From: Streptomyces sp. KL109B
Lineage (GTDB): Bacteria; Actinomycetota; Actinomycetes; Streptomycetales; Streptomycetaceae
Direction: 5' to 3'
Length of the DNA stretch: 64,000 nucleotides
Assembly: GCF_030766935.1 (NCBI RefSeq)
Contig: NZ_JASERL010000006.1
Coordinates: 558,001-622,000, forward strand
Position 1 is the stretch's first letter; every line of letters begins with the position of its first letter. The notes beneath the pieces are model-generated. The model was not told the DNA's origin and made no database searches. It was given only the letters and a program-made list of their open reading frames with translations. This document shows, piece by piece, positions 16,193 to 25,622 of the stretch. Position numbers and translations under genes: made by a program.

Positions 16193-17309
16193 TGTCCCGC
16201 TGGATCTCGCTCGTGCCTCCGTACACCGTCGACACCACGGTGGAACGCAGCATGGCCTCCATGCCGTACTCGGTGGCGTAGCCGTAGCCCCCCATCATCT
16301 GCATGCCCTCCAAGGTGACGTGCTTGGCCAGCTCCGTGCACTTGAGCTTCGCCATGGATGCCTCGCGGGCGAACACGTGGTCCGGCTCCGCGTCGATCGC
16401 CGCGGCCACGTCGTCGAGGAGGAGCTGCGCGCACTCCAGTTCCGTCGCCATGTCCGCGATGCGGTGCTTGAGGGCCTGGAAGGAGCCGATGGGGCGGCCG
16501 AACTGCTCGCGCTGGCGGACGTACGCCAAGGTGTCGTCGAAGGCGCGGCGGGCCACGCCGAGCATCATCGCGGCGAGGATCATCCGCTCCAGGTTCAGGC
16601 CCGCCATCAGCTGCTTCCAGGCCTGCCCCGGGGTGCCGACGACCGCCGAGTCCGGGACGAAGCAGTCCGTGAAGTAGAGGTCGTTGACCTCACGGCCGCC
16701 CATCGTGTCGATGCCCCTGATGGTCAGGCCATCGGCGTCCGTCGGCACCATGAACTGCGTGAGCCCCTCGTGCTTCGACGAGCCCGGCTCGGTGCGGGCG
16801 ATGAGGAGGATGTGGTCGGCGAAGTGGGCGTTGGAACACCATGTCTTCTGCCCGTTGACCAGATAGCCGCCCGCCGTGCGCTCCGCCTTGCAGGTCAGCG
16901 CGCCCACGTCCGAACCGGCGCCCGGCTCCGACATCGACACCGACTCGACGCGCCCGTTCACGACACCTTCGAGGACGGTCCGCTTCTGCTCCTCGGTACC
17001 GAACTTCTCGTACGCCGCCGCCGTGATGATCGTCGTGCCGAAGCCGCTGATGGGGGCCCGGCCGTACGAGGTCTCCTGGAGGAACAGGGACAGGTCCACC
17101 ATGCCGCGGCCCGCGCCGCCGTACTCCTCCGGGACGGCGATGCCGAGCCAGCCGAGCTTCGCCATCTTCTCGTACAGCTGCTGGTTGTGGGGCTCCTGGC
17201 CGTTGGCCGTCAGCTTGTCGCGCTGCTCCTTCGTGCCGCACTCGCGGCTGCAGAAGTCCGCGATGGCCTTCACCAGGTCACGGCGTTCGTCGGACAGGAC
17301 TCGGGGCAT
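16167..17309 (-). CDS. Acyl-CoA dehydrogenase
   Basis: This 380-residue flavoenzyme has all family blocks: SEPGAGSD in the middle beta domain, LGVARRAFDDTLAYVRQREQFG, and the C-terminal YGGTSEIQRDIIGKTYG. The Glu in LNLERMILA matches the catalytic base position of the isovaleryl-CoA dehydrogenase type, while the MCAD-type position (YGGT) is Gly. It introduces the alpha,beta double bond into an acyl-CoA. The ATG has AGGAGA upstream. It is the last gene of a minus-strand group with a TetR and an acyl-CoA ligase, so it probably acts on the ligase's product. Confidence 0.92.
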   Translation of the reverse strand: MPRVLSDERRDLVKAIADFCSRECGTKEQRDKLTANGQEPHNQQLYEKMAKLGWLGIAVPEEYGGAGRGMVDLSLFLQETSYGRAPISGFGTTIITAAAYEKFGTEEQKRTVLEGVVNGRVESVSMSEPGAGSDVGALTCKAERTAGGYLVNGQKTWCSNAHFADHILLIARTEPGSSKHEGLTQFMVPTDADGLTIRGIDTMGGREVNDLYFTDCFVPDSAVVGTPGQAWKQLMAGLNLERMILAAMMLGVARRAFDDTLAYVRQREQFGRPIGSFQALKHRIADMATELECAQLLLDDVAAAIDAEPDHVFAREASMAKLKCTELAKHVTLEGMQMMGGYGYATEYGMEAMLRSTVVSTVYGGTSEIQRDIIGKTYGL

Positions 17310-17347
17310 GGTGTGTCTCCTCAAGGAGGGAAAGGGGGAAGGTGTGT

Positions 17348-17998
17348 TCAGGCGTTGCGGACCGCGGGGAACACCGTGTGCAGCAGGTGGAGCACCGTGC
17401 GCGTGAGGAACACGTGCAGGTCGTCGCGGGTGAGTGTGCCGCGCTCCAGCCACTCCCGGGAGGCCGCCTTGAGCATGGCGCTCTGGGCGCGCATCATCGC
17501 CCGCAACTGCTCCCGGCCTTCGGTGACATCGGTCATCATCGCGGCTTCGAGGATCCGGTCGGTGGCGATCTCGTCGGCCTCCAGCATGATCCGATCGACC
17601 TCCGGATCGCCCAGCGAGTCCATGCCGATGGCCGCGAGCCACATGTCCCGGTTCCGGTCGACGACTTCGAGCCAGCGGTCGACGCACACGGCGAGCCGCT
17701 GCTCGGCCGTGGCCCGCGGCAGCCGCTGGGAGACGGAGGCCGGGATCACCATCATCTGCCGTACGACTTCCAGGTACAGCTGCCGTTTGTCGCCGAAGTA
17801 GTGGTTGACCAGGGCGCGGGCCACGCCGGCCTCCGCCGCGATGTCCGAGATCGACACCGAGGCGTAGCCGGCGGACCCGAACCTCTTGCGGGCGACGGCG
17901 AGGATCTCCGCGCGGCGCTCGTCCGGTTCCATACGGCGGCGCCGGGCGGCCTGAGGTCGCGTGGCCCGGTTCTGGGCGGCCTGGTGCTGGGCTGCCAT
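17348..17998 (-). CDS. TetR-family regulator
   Basis: The 216-residue protein starts with a basic tail (RPQAARRRRMEPDERRAEIL). A TetR DNA-binding domain follows (GYASVSISDIAAEAGVARALVNHYFGDKRQLYL) and then a helical ligand domain. It lies eight bases after the acyl-CoA ligase gene and 38 bases before the acyl-CoA dehydrogenase gene, so the three are probably one transcript. An acyl-CoA ligand is a reasonable guess but not shown by the sequence. Confidence 0.88.
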   Translation of the reverse strand: MAAQHQAAQNRATRPQAARRRRMEPDERRAEILAVARKRFGSAGYASVSISDIAAEAGVARALVNHYFGDKRQLYLEVVRQMMVIPASVSQRLPRATAEQRLAVCVDRWLEVVDRNRDMWLAAIGMDSLGDPEVDRIMLEADEIATDRILEAAMMTDVTEGREQLRAMMRAQSAMLKAASREWLERGTLTRDDLHVFLTRTVLHLLHTVFPAVRNA

Positions 17999-18006
17999 CG
18001 AGTGCC

Positions 18007-19839
18007 CTACTCCCCGTCCGCCGACGCGTACAACGACTCGATGGTCTCCGCGTGCAGATCGTCGATGGCCCGGCGGCGCAGGCTCAGCTTCGGTGTCAGC
18101 TCGCCGGTCTCCGCCGTCCAGGGCCCGGCGACGACCCGGTACCGCTTGACCTGTTCCACGCGCGCGAGCACCGCGTTGGTCTCCTCGACCGCCCCGTCGA
18201 TAGCGGTCAACACCTCGGGGTGCACGGCGAGTTCGTCGAGGTCTGTGGCGTCGATGCCGTTGGCGCGCGCCCAGTGCGGGGCCGCCTCCTCGTCGAGGAC
18301 CAGCAGCGCCGTCACGTAGCGGCGCCGGTCGCCGATCGCGACGGCCTGGCCGATCAAGGGGTGGGCGCGCAGCAGGGACTCGATCCGCGTCGGGGCGATG
18401 TTCTTGCCGCCGGCCGTGATGATGAGTTCCTTCTTGCGGTCCGTGACGGTGACGATGCCACGCGAGTCGACGGTGCCGACGTCGCCGGTGGGCAGCCAGC
18501 CATCGGCGTCCGTGCCGGAGGCCACCGAGCCGTCCGCCTGGAGGTACCCGGTGAAGACGACCGGGCCGCGCACGAACAGCTCCCCGTCCTGGGCCTCCTT
18601 GACCTCGATGCCGGGCCCCGGGCGGCCGACCGAGCCGAGCGCGAACACATCGGGTGTGCTGACCGTGGCCGCGCCCGTCGTCTCGCTCAGGCCCCACACC
18701 TCGTACACCGGCAGGCCGACACCCGCCAGGAACTCCAGTACGGCGGTGGGGATCGGGGCGGCGCCGCTGAACGCCCGCAGGCAGTCGCCGAAGCCGATGG
18801 CCGCGCGCAGCGGGCGCAGCGCCGCCTCGTCGAACTTCTGCAACTGCTCGGCGAGTTCGGGCGGCACACCCTTGCCGTCGGAGCGCAGCCGGAACACTTC
18901 GAGGGCCGTCTTCCGCGCCTGCGCGAGCGCCGTCGCCTGCTCCTCGGGGAGCGCCGCGAGCTGCGCGCGCAGCCCGGTCGAGAGCTTCTCCCACACGCGT
19001 GGCACGCCGAAGAAGCCGTGCGGGCGCACCTGTTGGAGGGCGGTCAGGAGCTGGTCGGGGGAGGGGCAGATGGTGACATGGCCCGCGCTGCAGATCGGCA
19101 TGTAGATGCCGAGGACCCGCTCCGCGATGTGCGCCATCGGCAGATACGCCACCGAGCGCGGATGCTCCGGCAGCGGCACCAACTGCTCCTGCATCACGGA
19201 TTCGTGGATGACATTGCGGTGCGAGAGCACCACGCCCTTCGGGTCGCCGGTGGTGCCTGAGGTGTAGACGAGGGCGAGCGGATCGTCCGTCGTCACGGCG
19301 TCGGTGAGGGTCTCGAACGCCGCGTCGTCGGGCGGCAGCGCGTTGCGCACGGCCGCGTAGCTGACGAAGCGCTGGTCGTCCGCGGGGGCGGCCGACCAGT
19401 CGAGGACGACGACGGCGCGCAGGTGCGGCAGGTCGTCGAGGACGGGCGCCCAGCGCCGCACCTGCTCCTCGCCCTCGAGGACGAGCACTGTGGCGGCGCT
19501 GTGCCGGGCGATGACACCGATCTGTTCCGTGCTGAGTGTGTCGTACGTGCTGCAGGGCAGCGCCCCGATGTGCGCCGCGGCCAGATCGGTGACCCAGTGC
19601 TCGGCGCGCTTCGACATCGCGATGAGGAGGCGCTCGCCCCGGTTCAGGCCGAGTTGGGCGAGGCCGCGGGTGAGCGCGGCGACCTCGGCGCGGAGTTGGG
19701 ACCAGGTCAGGGTGCCCGCGTCCGGGCCGAGTCCGGTGGTGAGCGCGGGGCGGTCCCCGTGCTCCTGGGCGTTGCGGCGCAATAGCGTGGTGATCGTCAG
19801 CCCGTCAACGGACTGGCGCAGCGGCTCTGTTGACGTCAC
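18007..19839 (-). CDS. Long-chain acyl-CoA ligase (FadD-like, AMP-forming)
   Basis: The 610-residue adenylate-forming enzyme shows the P-loop-like YTSGTTGDPKG, the core WGLSETTGAATVS, and the A8 hinge region GWLPTGDVGTV with DRKKELIITAGGKNIAP. The lysine-containing C-terminal block reads ELTPKLSLRRRAI. The DRKKELI motif is typical of the long-chain FadD15 group. It activates fatty acids to CoA thioesters, and its neighbour can oxidise the product. A palindromic operator lies in the gap upstream. Confidence 0.92.
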   Translation of the reverse strand: MTSTEPLRQSVDGLTITTLLRRNAQEHGDRPALTTGLGPDAGTLTWSQLRAEVAALTRGLAQLGLNRGERLLIAMSKRAEHWVTDLAAAHIGALPCSTYDTLSTEQIGVIARHSAATVLVLEGEEQVRRWAPVLDDLPHLRAVVVLDWSAAPADDQRFVSYAAVRNALPPDDAAFETLTDAVTTDDPLALVYTSGTTGDPKGVVLSHRNVIHESVMQEQLVPLPEHPRSVAYLPMAHIAERVLGIYMPICSAGHVTICPSPDQLLTALQQVRPHGFFGVPRVWEKLSTGLRAQLAALPEEQATALAQARKTALEVFRLRSDGKGVPPELAEQLQKFDEAALRPLRAAIGFGDCLRAFSGAAPIPTAVLEFLAGVGLPVYEVWGLSETTGAATVSTPDVFALGSVGRPGPGIEVKEAQDGELFVRGPVVFTGYLQADGSVASGTDADGWLPTGDVGTVDSRGIVTVTDRKKELIITAGGKNIAPTRIESLLRAHPLIGQAVAIGDRRRYVTALLVLDEEAAPHWARANGIDATDLDELAVHPEVLTAIDGAVEETNAVLARVEQVKRYRVVAGPWTAETGELTPKLSLRRRAIDDLHAETIESLYASADGE

Positions 19840-19914
19840 GGCGGCTCCCGAATACGTGCGTCGGCGAACGTGCGGGGGTGGGCGGTGGTACGTGAGCGGT
19901 GCCCACCGTGGACC

Positions 19915-19937
19915 GTTATTGGCGCCGTGTCAATAAC
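19915..19937. promoter_or_regulatory. Palindromic operator upstream of the acyl-CoA ligase operon
   Basis: GTTATTG (19915-19921) and CAATAAC (19931-19937) are perfect inverted copies nine bases apart. They form an AT-rich island in the 139-base gap before the ligase gene. Placement suggests a TetR operator for the ligase-TetR-dehydrogenase operon, bound by one of the two adjacent TetR proteins. Confidence 0.6.
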
Positions 19938-19978
19938 TCGCGTCGTCGTCACCGTGTGCCGGGTCGCCGCGCCGCGGC

Positions 19979-20626
19979 CTACGTCGGCGGCCCCAGCATC
20001 GGCACCAGGAACTGCCGCGCCACCTCCCGCATCCGCTCGTCGTCGTCCAGGTCGACGACATGACTCGGCACGACCAGGAACGACGTGCACACCCGCACCA
20101 TCATCTCGGCCACCACGTCCACGTCCACCGAGGCGGCGACCTGCCCCGCCCGCTGCTCCTGGCGCAGCCGCGCCGCGACGAACTGCTGCACCACGTGCAG
20201 CGTGCGGCCCCCGTCGGCGGTCATCGACGGCACCACGGTGTCCGGCTCGACCGCCATCAGGCCGCCGATCAGCCGGTTGTGGCGGATGGCGCGCAGCGAG
20301 CCGACGAAGCCGAGCACGACCCGGTCGGCGACCGTGTCCGCGCCCCGGATCTCTTCCGTGAACCGGTCGAAGTAGCGCCGGAACTCACGCCGTACGACCT
20401 GCTCCACCAGCGCCTCCTTGGTGGCGAACCGGCGGTAGACGGTGATCCGCGAGACCCCCGCGATCCGCGCAACGTCCGCCATGGTCGAGCGCTTGATGCC
20501 CATGCGGCAGAACTGCTCGTAGGCGGCGTCCAGCAGACGGATCGTCACCTCGTCGTCGGGGGTGGTGCCGGAGTCGGTTCCGGTGGCGGAGTCGCTGAAG
20601 GCCAGCTCCAGCACGTTCGGTTCCAC
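19979..20626 (-). CDS. TetR-family regulator divergent from the rubber oxygenase genes
   Basis: This 215-residue TetR protein has its helix-turn-helix at about residues 28-75 (KRSTMADVARIAGVSRITVYRRFATKEALV) and a typical all-helical C-terminal domain. It is transcribed away from the tandem latex-clearing genes, whose shared gap holds inverted repeats. TetR-type repressors of lcp genes are known in rubber-degrading actinomycetes, so control of lcp is the leading guess. Control of the acyl-CoA ligase operon on its other side is the alternative. Confidence 0.87.
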   Translation of the reverse strand: MEPNVLELAFSDSATGTDSGTTPDDEVTIRLLDAAYEQFCRMGIKRSTMADVARIAGVSRITVYRRFATKEALVEQVVRREFRRYFDRFTEEIRGADTVADRVVLGFVGSLRAIRHNRLIGGLMAVEPDTVVPSMTADGGRTLHVVQQFVAARLRQEQRAGQVAASVDVDVVAEMMVRVCTSFLVVPSHVVDLDDDERMREVARQFLVPMLGPPT

Positions 20627-20683
20627 AGGTGCCTCCCTGATTCCGTGAAGCCTCTGGCGTTCACGCCGCGTCTGTGCTCCCCT

Positions 20684-20720
20684 TTGGTACAGAGATGCTC
20701 AACGTGTTTCATCGTACCAA
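20684..20720. promoter_or_regulatory. Inverted repeats in the TetR-lcp divergent gap
   Basis: TTGGTAC (20684-20690) and GTACCAA (20714-20720) are perfect inverted copies 23 bases apart. They flank AACGTGTT, itself of the AAC-GT-GTT form, centred between them. This nested symmetry suggests binding by a dimeric regulator, probably the adjacent TetR protein. Confidence 0.5.
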
Positions 20721-20791
20721 CGCAACTGCCGGATCGGCAGGGCGTGTTGACGGTCGTACGAGTCACGGAACTCAAGGAGGAGTTCGGAGCA

Positions 20792-22033
20792 ATGGATGGC
20801 TTGAGCAGGCGGAACATGCTGCTCGCCGGCGGAGCCCTCGGTGCGCTGGGCGCACTGGGCGCGGCCTCCCCGGCGAGCGCCCGGTCCCTGTGGACCTGGT
20901 CGCCGGGCGACTCGGTCGCCGGAACGGGTGCGGGGGTCGACCCCGAGTGGGTCTGGGACGACGAAGTGGACAAGCTCGTCGCCTCGGTCATCGACCGCGG
21001 CGACGTAGCGAAGGTGAACGAACAACTGCGCACATGGACGCGCAACGACCAGGCGGCGCCCGCCGGACTCCCGCAGGACGTAAGGGAGTTCGTGGACAAG
21101 GCGCGGCAACTGCCGTCCTGGGCCGACCGGGGCAAGCTGGAGACCGCGGCCGAGTTCAACAAGACGCGCGGCTTCTACCTCAACGTGCTCAACGGGATCG
21201 GTGGCGGCATGCTCAGCACCGCCATCCCCAGGGAAGCGCGCGCCGTGTACTACTCCAAGGGCGGCGCCGACATGGAGGACCGCGTCGCGAAGACGAGCAT
21301 GCTCGGCTTCGCCGTCGGCGACCTCAACGCGTATCGCGCGGACGGCGATTGCGTCGTGCAGGCCGTCAAGACGCGGATGGTGCACGCGGCGGTCCGGCAC
21401 CTGCTGCCCAAGTCACCGGGCTGGTCGCAGGTGAGTGGTGGTCAGAAGATACCCATCAGCCAGGCCGACATCCTCGTCACCTGGCACAGCCTCGCCACGT
21501 ACGCGATGGGCAAGCTCATCGAGTGGAAGGTGCCGGTGTCCGCCGCCGAGTCCGAGGCCTATCTGCACCTGTGGCAGGTCACCGTGCACATGCTCGGCGT
21601 ACAGGACCAGTACATCCCCAAGACGTGGGACGCGGCCAACGCCCAGTCCAAGCAGGTCCTCGACCCGATCCTCACCTCCACCAAGGAGGGCGTCGAGCTC
21701 ACCGACATCCTGCTCGGACAGCTCGCGGAGCAGACCAGCCCCGGCGGTATCGACCGGCCGTTGTGCAACGCGCTCGCCCGCTATCTCGTCGGCGACCGCG
21801 TAGCGGACATGGACCGCATCCCCGAAGAGCCGTTCTGGGAGAAGACCATCGCGGCCGTGTGGCCCAAGCTCGTCGCGTTCCGGGAGGGGCTGCTGCCGCT
21901 CCCGTTGGTGCCGCCGCTCGCCTGGACGGTCGACGAGGCGGCACGCCAGTACATTCTCGCCTTCCTCACCAAGGGGAAGGGCACGGAGATCAGCATCCCG
22001 GACACCAACAGGCCCAGCAGCAGCGTCAGTTGA
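20792..22033 (+). CDS. lcp: Latex-clearing protein, secreted heme rubber oxygenase (copy 1)
   Basis: The 413-residue DUF2236 protein begins with a Tat-type signal (SRRNMLLAGG, cleavage near ASPASA at about residue 30). All residues described as important in Lcp of Streptomyces K30 fall at the same numbers when counted here: Glu148, Arg164, Lys167, Thr168 and the heme ligand His198. Lcp uses heme b to cleave the double bonds of poly(cis-1,4-isoprene) outside the cell, giving oligomers with aldehyde and ketone ends. The ATG has AAGGAGG in the leader. A close paralogue follows 16 bases later, then a molybdenum hydroxylase like the oxi genes next to lcp in strain K30. Confidence 0.92.
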   Translation: MDGLSRRNMLLAGGALGALGALGAASPASARSLWTWSPGDSVAGTGAGVDPEWVWDDEVDKLVASVIDRGDVAKVNEQLRTWTRNDQAAPAGLPQDVREFVDKARQLPSWADRGKLETAAEFNKTRGFYLNVLNGIGGGMLSTAIPREARAVYYSKGGADMEDRVAKTSMLGFAVGDLNAYRADGDCVVQAVKTRMVHAAVRHLLPKSPGWSQVSGGQKIPISQADILVTWHSLATYAMGKLIEWKVPVSAAESEAYLHLWQVTVHMLGVQDQYIPKTWDAANAQSKQVLDPILTSTKEGVELTDILLGQLAEQTSPGGIDRPLCNALARYLVGDRVADMDRIPEEPFWEKTIAAVWPKLVAFREGLLPLPLVPPLAWTVDEAARQYILAFLTKGKGTEISIPDTNRPSSSVS

Positions 22034-22049
22034 GGAGGCGAGCACAGCG

Positions 22050-23300
22050 ATGAGCAAAGACAGTGGTGCAGGCGGGAACGGCGGGCTCAGCAGGCGGAAC
22101 ATGCTGCTGGCGGGCGGCGCGTTGGGTGCCTTCGGCGCGATCGGACTCGCGTCACCGGCCAGCGCCCGGTCCCTGTGGACCTGGTCGCCGACCACCTCGA
22201 TCGCGGGCTCCGGCGCCGGCGTCGACCCCGAGTGGGTGTGGGACGAGCAGGCCGACCCGGTGATCGCGGGAGTCCTCAAGCGCGGCGAGGTCGCCAAGGT
22301 CAACGAGCTGCTCGCGCAGTGGAAGCGCAACGACCAGCCACTGCCCGACGGACTGCCCAAGGATCTGCGGGAGTTCATGGAGGACGCCCGCAAGCTGCCG
22401 TCCTGGGCGGACACCGCGAAGCTCGACCGCGGCTCCAAGTTCAGCAAGACCAAGGGGATTTACGTCGGCGCCCTGTACGGCCTCGGCAGCGGGCTCATGA
22501 GCACCGCCATTCCCCGCGAGTCGCGCGCCGTGTACTACTCCAAGGGCGGCGCGGACATGAAGGACCGCATCGCCAAGACCGCCAGACTCGGCTACGACAT
22601 CGGGGACTTGGACGCGTACAAGCCCGAGGGCTCTATGATCGTCACCGCCGTCAAGACGCGGATGGTGCACGCGGCCGTACGCCACCTGCTGCCGCAGTCC
22701 CCGGCGTGGAACCAGGTCAGCGGCGGCCAGAAGATCCCGATCAGCCAGGCCGACGTCCTCGTCACCTGGCACAGCCTCGCCACGTTCGTCATGCGCAAGC
22801 TGAAGGAGTGGGGGGTGCGCGTCAGCGACGCCGACGCCACGGCCTATCTGCATGTGTGGCAGGTCAGCGCGTCCATGCTCGGCGTACAGGACGAGTACAT
22901 CCCGGCGACATGGGACGCCGCCAACGCCCAGTCCAAGCAGGTCCTCGACCCGATCCTCGCGCACACCGACGAGGGCGAGGCGCTGCAGAAGGTTCTCCTC
23001 GGCATCGTCGCGGAACTGGACTTGGGCCTCACCCGCCCGCTGATCAGTGCATTCTCCAGGTATACGCTGGGCGACCGGGTCGGCGACATGATCGGCCTGT
23101 CCAAGGAGCCGATCCTGCAACCTCTGATCGCTGGTGCCTGGCCATTGCTAGTTGCCTTCCGTGAAGGGATCATTCCGATCCCCGGGGTGCCGGCGGTCAT
23201 GTGGACGTTGGAGGAGGCGATTCGTCGGTTTGTGCTCCTGTTCCTGGCCGAGGGGCAGCCGATCGCCATCAATCTTCCGGATATGAACCGGCCGGAGTGA
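22050..23300 (+). CDS. lcp: Latex-clearing protein, secreted heme rubber oxygenase (copy 2)
   Basis: The 416-residue tandem paralogue of the preceding gene shares its Tat signal (LSRRNMLLAGG) and nearly the same sequence through the heme region. The key residues are kept, shifted by nine: Glu157, Arg173, Lys176, Thr177 and His207. The copies differ most in the C-terminal 150 residues and in the N-terminal tail. GAGGAGG precedes the ATG and the gap to copy 1 is only 16 bases, so the two are co-transcribed. Two enzymes could differ in product length or temperature range; that is inference. Confidence 0.92.
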   Translation: MSKDSGAGGNGGLSRRNMLLAGGALGAFGAIGLASPASARSLWTWSPTTSIAGSGAGVDPEWVWDEQADPVIAGVLKRGEVAKVNELLAQWKRNDQPLPDGLPKDLREFMEDARKLPSWADTAKLDRGSKFSKTKGIYVGALYGLGSGLMSTAIPRESRAVYYSKGGADMKDRIAKTARLGYDIGDLDAYKPEGSMIVTAVKTRMVHAAVRHLLPQSPAWNQVSGGQKIPISQADVLVTWHSLATFVMRKLKEWGVRVSDADATAYLHVWQVSASMLGVQDEYIPATWDAANAQSKQVLDPILAHTDEGEALQKVLLGIVAELDLGLTRPLISAFSRYTLGDRVGDMIGLSKEPILQPLIAGAWPLLVAFREGIIPIPGVPAVMWTLEEAIRRFVLLFLAEGQPIAINLPDMNRPE

Positions 23301-23308
23301 GAGGAAGC

Positions 23309-25588
23309 ATGCGCAGACGACAGTTCCTCGGCTACGTACTGGCGGCACCAACGCTGGTCGCGGCGGCCGAGCTCGCACCCGCGAAGGAGGCGGCGGCCAC
23401 CACCGGCGCCGCCTCGTCGAACCTCCCGTCCCTGGACATCACGGAAGTCGTCGACCTCAACGACGCCCTGACCCTCGCCGCCGCGCCGACCTCCGCGCTC
23501 ATCACGGTGCAGGTCAACAAGGACGGCACGGTGTCCTTCGCGCTGCCGCGCGCGGAGGTCGGGCAGGGCATCACCACGTCGACGGCCATGCTGATCGCCG
23601 AGGAGATGGACATCCCGCTCGACCGGGTGCACGTGACACTCGCCGACGCCCGCCCCGAACTCCTCTTCAACCAGCTCACCGGCGGCTCCAACACGACCAT
23701 CGCCACCTACACCCCGGTGCGGGTGGCGGCGGCCATCGCGCGTGGCCGGCTCCTCGAAGCCGCCGCCATCGAACTGGGCGCCCTCGTCACCGAGTTGAAG
23801 CTGAAGGCGGGCGTCGTCCTCGGCCCGGCAGGCAAGGCGATCGGCATCGGTGACCTCGCGGAGAAGGCCGCCGCCGGAAAGACGCAGAGCGCGAAGGCGG
23901 AGCTCAAGTCCGCCGACGAGTTCACCGTCATCGGCACCGCCCAGAGCCGCGTCGACGCCCGCGCCGCCGTCACCGGACGCAAGAAGTTCGCGATGGACCT
24001 CGACGTACCCGACGCCCTGCCCACCATGGTGTGCCGCGCGCCCACCATCAACGGCAAGCCCCGCTCGGTGGCGAACCTCGACGCGGTGCGCGACATGCCG
24101 GGTGTCACGGACGCCGTGGTCGTCTCCACCGGAGTCGCCGTACGGGCCCGCACCTTCGGGCAGTGCATCGACGCCGTACGCGCCCTGGACGTCGACTGGC
24201 GTCCCGGCACGGCGGATGGCAAGTCGGACGACACGGTCCTGAAGGAACTGAAGGCCGCCGAACTCCCCATGGGGCTGCCGCCGTTGAGCAAGACGGTGGA
24301 GGCGAGCTTCACCTTCCACTTCCGGGGCAACAGCGCCCTGGAGCCCAACTGCGCGATAGCCGACGTCCGTCCGGGCAGGGCGGAGATCTGGGCGGGCCTC
24401 AAGTCGCCGATCGTCGCGAAGCAGACGATCGCAGCCCGCCTCGGACTGCCCGTCTCCGCCGTTACCGTGCATGTCACGGAGAGCGGCGGCTCCTTCGGCC
24501 GCAAGCTGTTCTGGGACGCGACGGAGGAAGCCGCCGAGATCTCCCAGAAGATGGGCAAGCCCGTCCGCCTCATGTGGCACCGCGCCGACGACGCCCGCCA
24601 GGGCCGCGCCCACCCCATGACGACCTCACGTGTGCGGGTCGCCTACGCCGGTGACAAGGTGCTCAGCTACAAGCAGCGGCACACCGGCGTCGCCACCGAC
24701 CTGAGCATGGGCTTCGGCGAGGCACTCACCTCCGTGGCGGCCAAGCTGCCCGTCGCCGACCTCACGTTCTCCGAGACGTTCTTCCAGCTCACGCAGTCCA
24801 TGCCGTACGACTTCGGGGTCTACAGCCGACTCCTCAACGAGACGGACAAGGGCTTCAACACCGGCAGCATGCGCAATGTGTACTCGCCCGACGTGACCTG
24901 CGCCCGCGAGCTCATCGTCGACCAGCTCGCCGCGAAGATGGGCAAGGACCCGCTCGCGTTCCGCCGCGACATGCTGGACCACGACCGGGCCCGCGCCGTC
25001 CTCGACAAGGTCGCCGAGGTCGGCGACTGGGGGCGGGAGCTGCCCGAGGGCATCGCGCAGGGCATCGCCCTGCACACCGAGTACCACTCGGCCAACGCGG
25101 TCCTCGTCGAGCTCGACTGCCGCCCCGAGACGGTCAAGCGGCCCATCCGCGACGGTGTCACCGGGCCACGGGTCACCAAGGCGGTGTGCGCCGTCGATGT
25201 CGGCCTCGCCGTCAACCCGCGCGGACTCGAAGCCCAGATGATGGGCAGCCTCATGGACGGCATCGCCCAGACCCTGACCTCCAGCCTGCACCTCAAGGAC
25301 GGCCACTTCCTGGAAGCGAGCTGGGACAACTACGCGTACACCCGGCAGTGGAACACCCCGCCCGAACTCGACATCATCGTCATGCCGAACACGAGCGAAA
25401 AGCCGGGCGGGGCAGGGGAGTTGGGGGTCGCCGCGTCCATGGCCGCGGTCGCCTGCGCCTACGGGCGGGCCACCGGCACGATGCCGACGACCTTCCCCAT
25501 CAACCACGGCACCACCTTCTTCATCCCGAAGCCGACCGTCCCGCCGGTGCCGCAGTCGCCGACGGACGGCCTCAGCCACGCCATCTGA
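23309..25588 (+). CDS. Molybdenum hydroxylase large subunit (xanthine dehydrogenase/isoquinoline oxidoreductase type)
   Basis: The 759-residue molybdopterin subunit begins with a twin-arginine signal (RRRQFLGYVLAAPTLVAAAEL), so the complex is probably exported. The fold blocks follow the IorB/CoxL-like order, with GSFGRKLFWDATEEAAEI and the C-terminal GGAGELGVAA carrying the active-site Glu. It starts eight bases after lcp copy 2 and is followed by its 2Fe-2S partner. In Streptomyces K30 an oxidoreductase pair (oxiA/oxiB) sits next to lcp in the same way and is thought to oxidise the aldehydes released from rubber. I leave the letter open because subunit naming cannot be settled here. Confidence 0.88.
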   Translation: MRRRQFLGYVLAAPTLVAAAELAPAKEAAATTGAASSNLPSLDITEVVDLNDALTLAAAPTSALITVQVNKDGTVSFALPRAEVGQGITTSTAMLIAEEMDIPLDRVHVTLADARPELLFNQLTGGSNTTIATYTPVRVAAAIARGRLLEAAAIELGALVTELKLKAGVVLGPAGKAIGIGDLAEKAAAGKTQSAKAELKSADEFTVIGTAQSRVDARAAVTGRKKFAMDLDVPDALPTMVCRAPTINGKPRSVANLDAVRDMPGVTDAVVVSTGVAVRARTFGQCIDAVRALDVDWRPGTADGKSDDTVLKELKAAELPMGLPPLSKTVEASFTFHFRGNSALEPNCAIADVRPGRAEIWAGLKSPIVAKQTIAARLGLPVSAVTVHVTESGGSFGRKLFWDATEEAAEISQKMGKPVRLMWHRADDARQGRAHPMTTSRVRVAYAGDKVLSYKQRHTGVATDLSMGFGEALTSVAAKLPVADLTFSETFFQLTQSMPYDFGVYSRLLNETDKGFNTGSMRNVYSPDVTCARELIVDQLAAKMGKDPLAFRRDMLDHDRARAVLDKVAEVGDWGRELPEGIAQGIALHTEYHSANAVLVELDCRPETVKRPIRDGVTGPRVTKAVCAVDVGLAVNPRGLEAQMMGSLMDGIAQTLTSSLHLKDGHFLEASWDNYAYTRQWNTPPELDIIVMPNTSEKPGGAGELGVAASMAAVACAYGRATGTMPTTFPINHGTTFFIPKPTVPPVPQSPTDGLSHAI

Positions 25589-25622
25589 CTTGCCCGTACG
25601 AATCAGGGAGACTGGAAACCCC

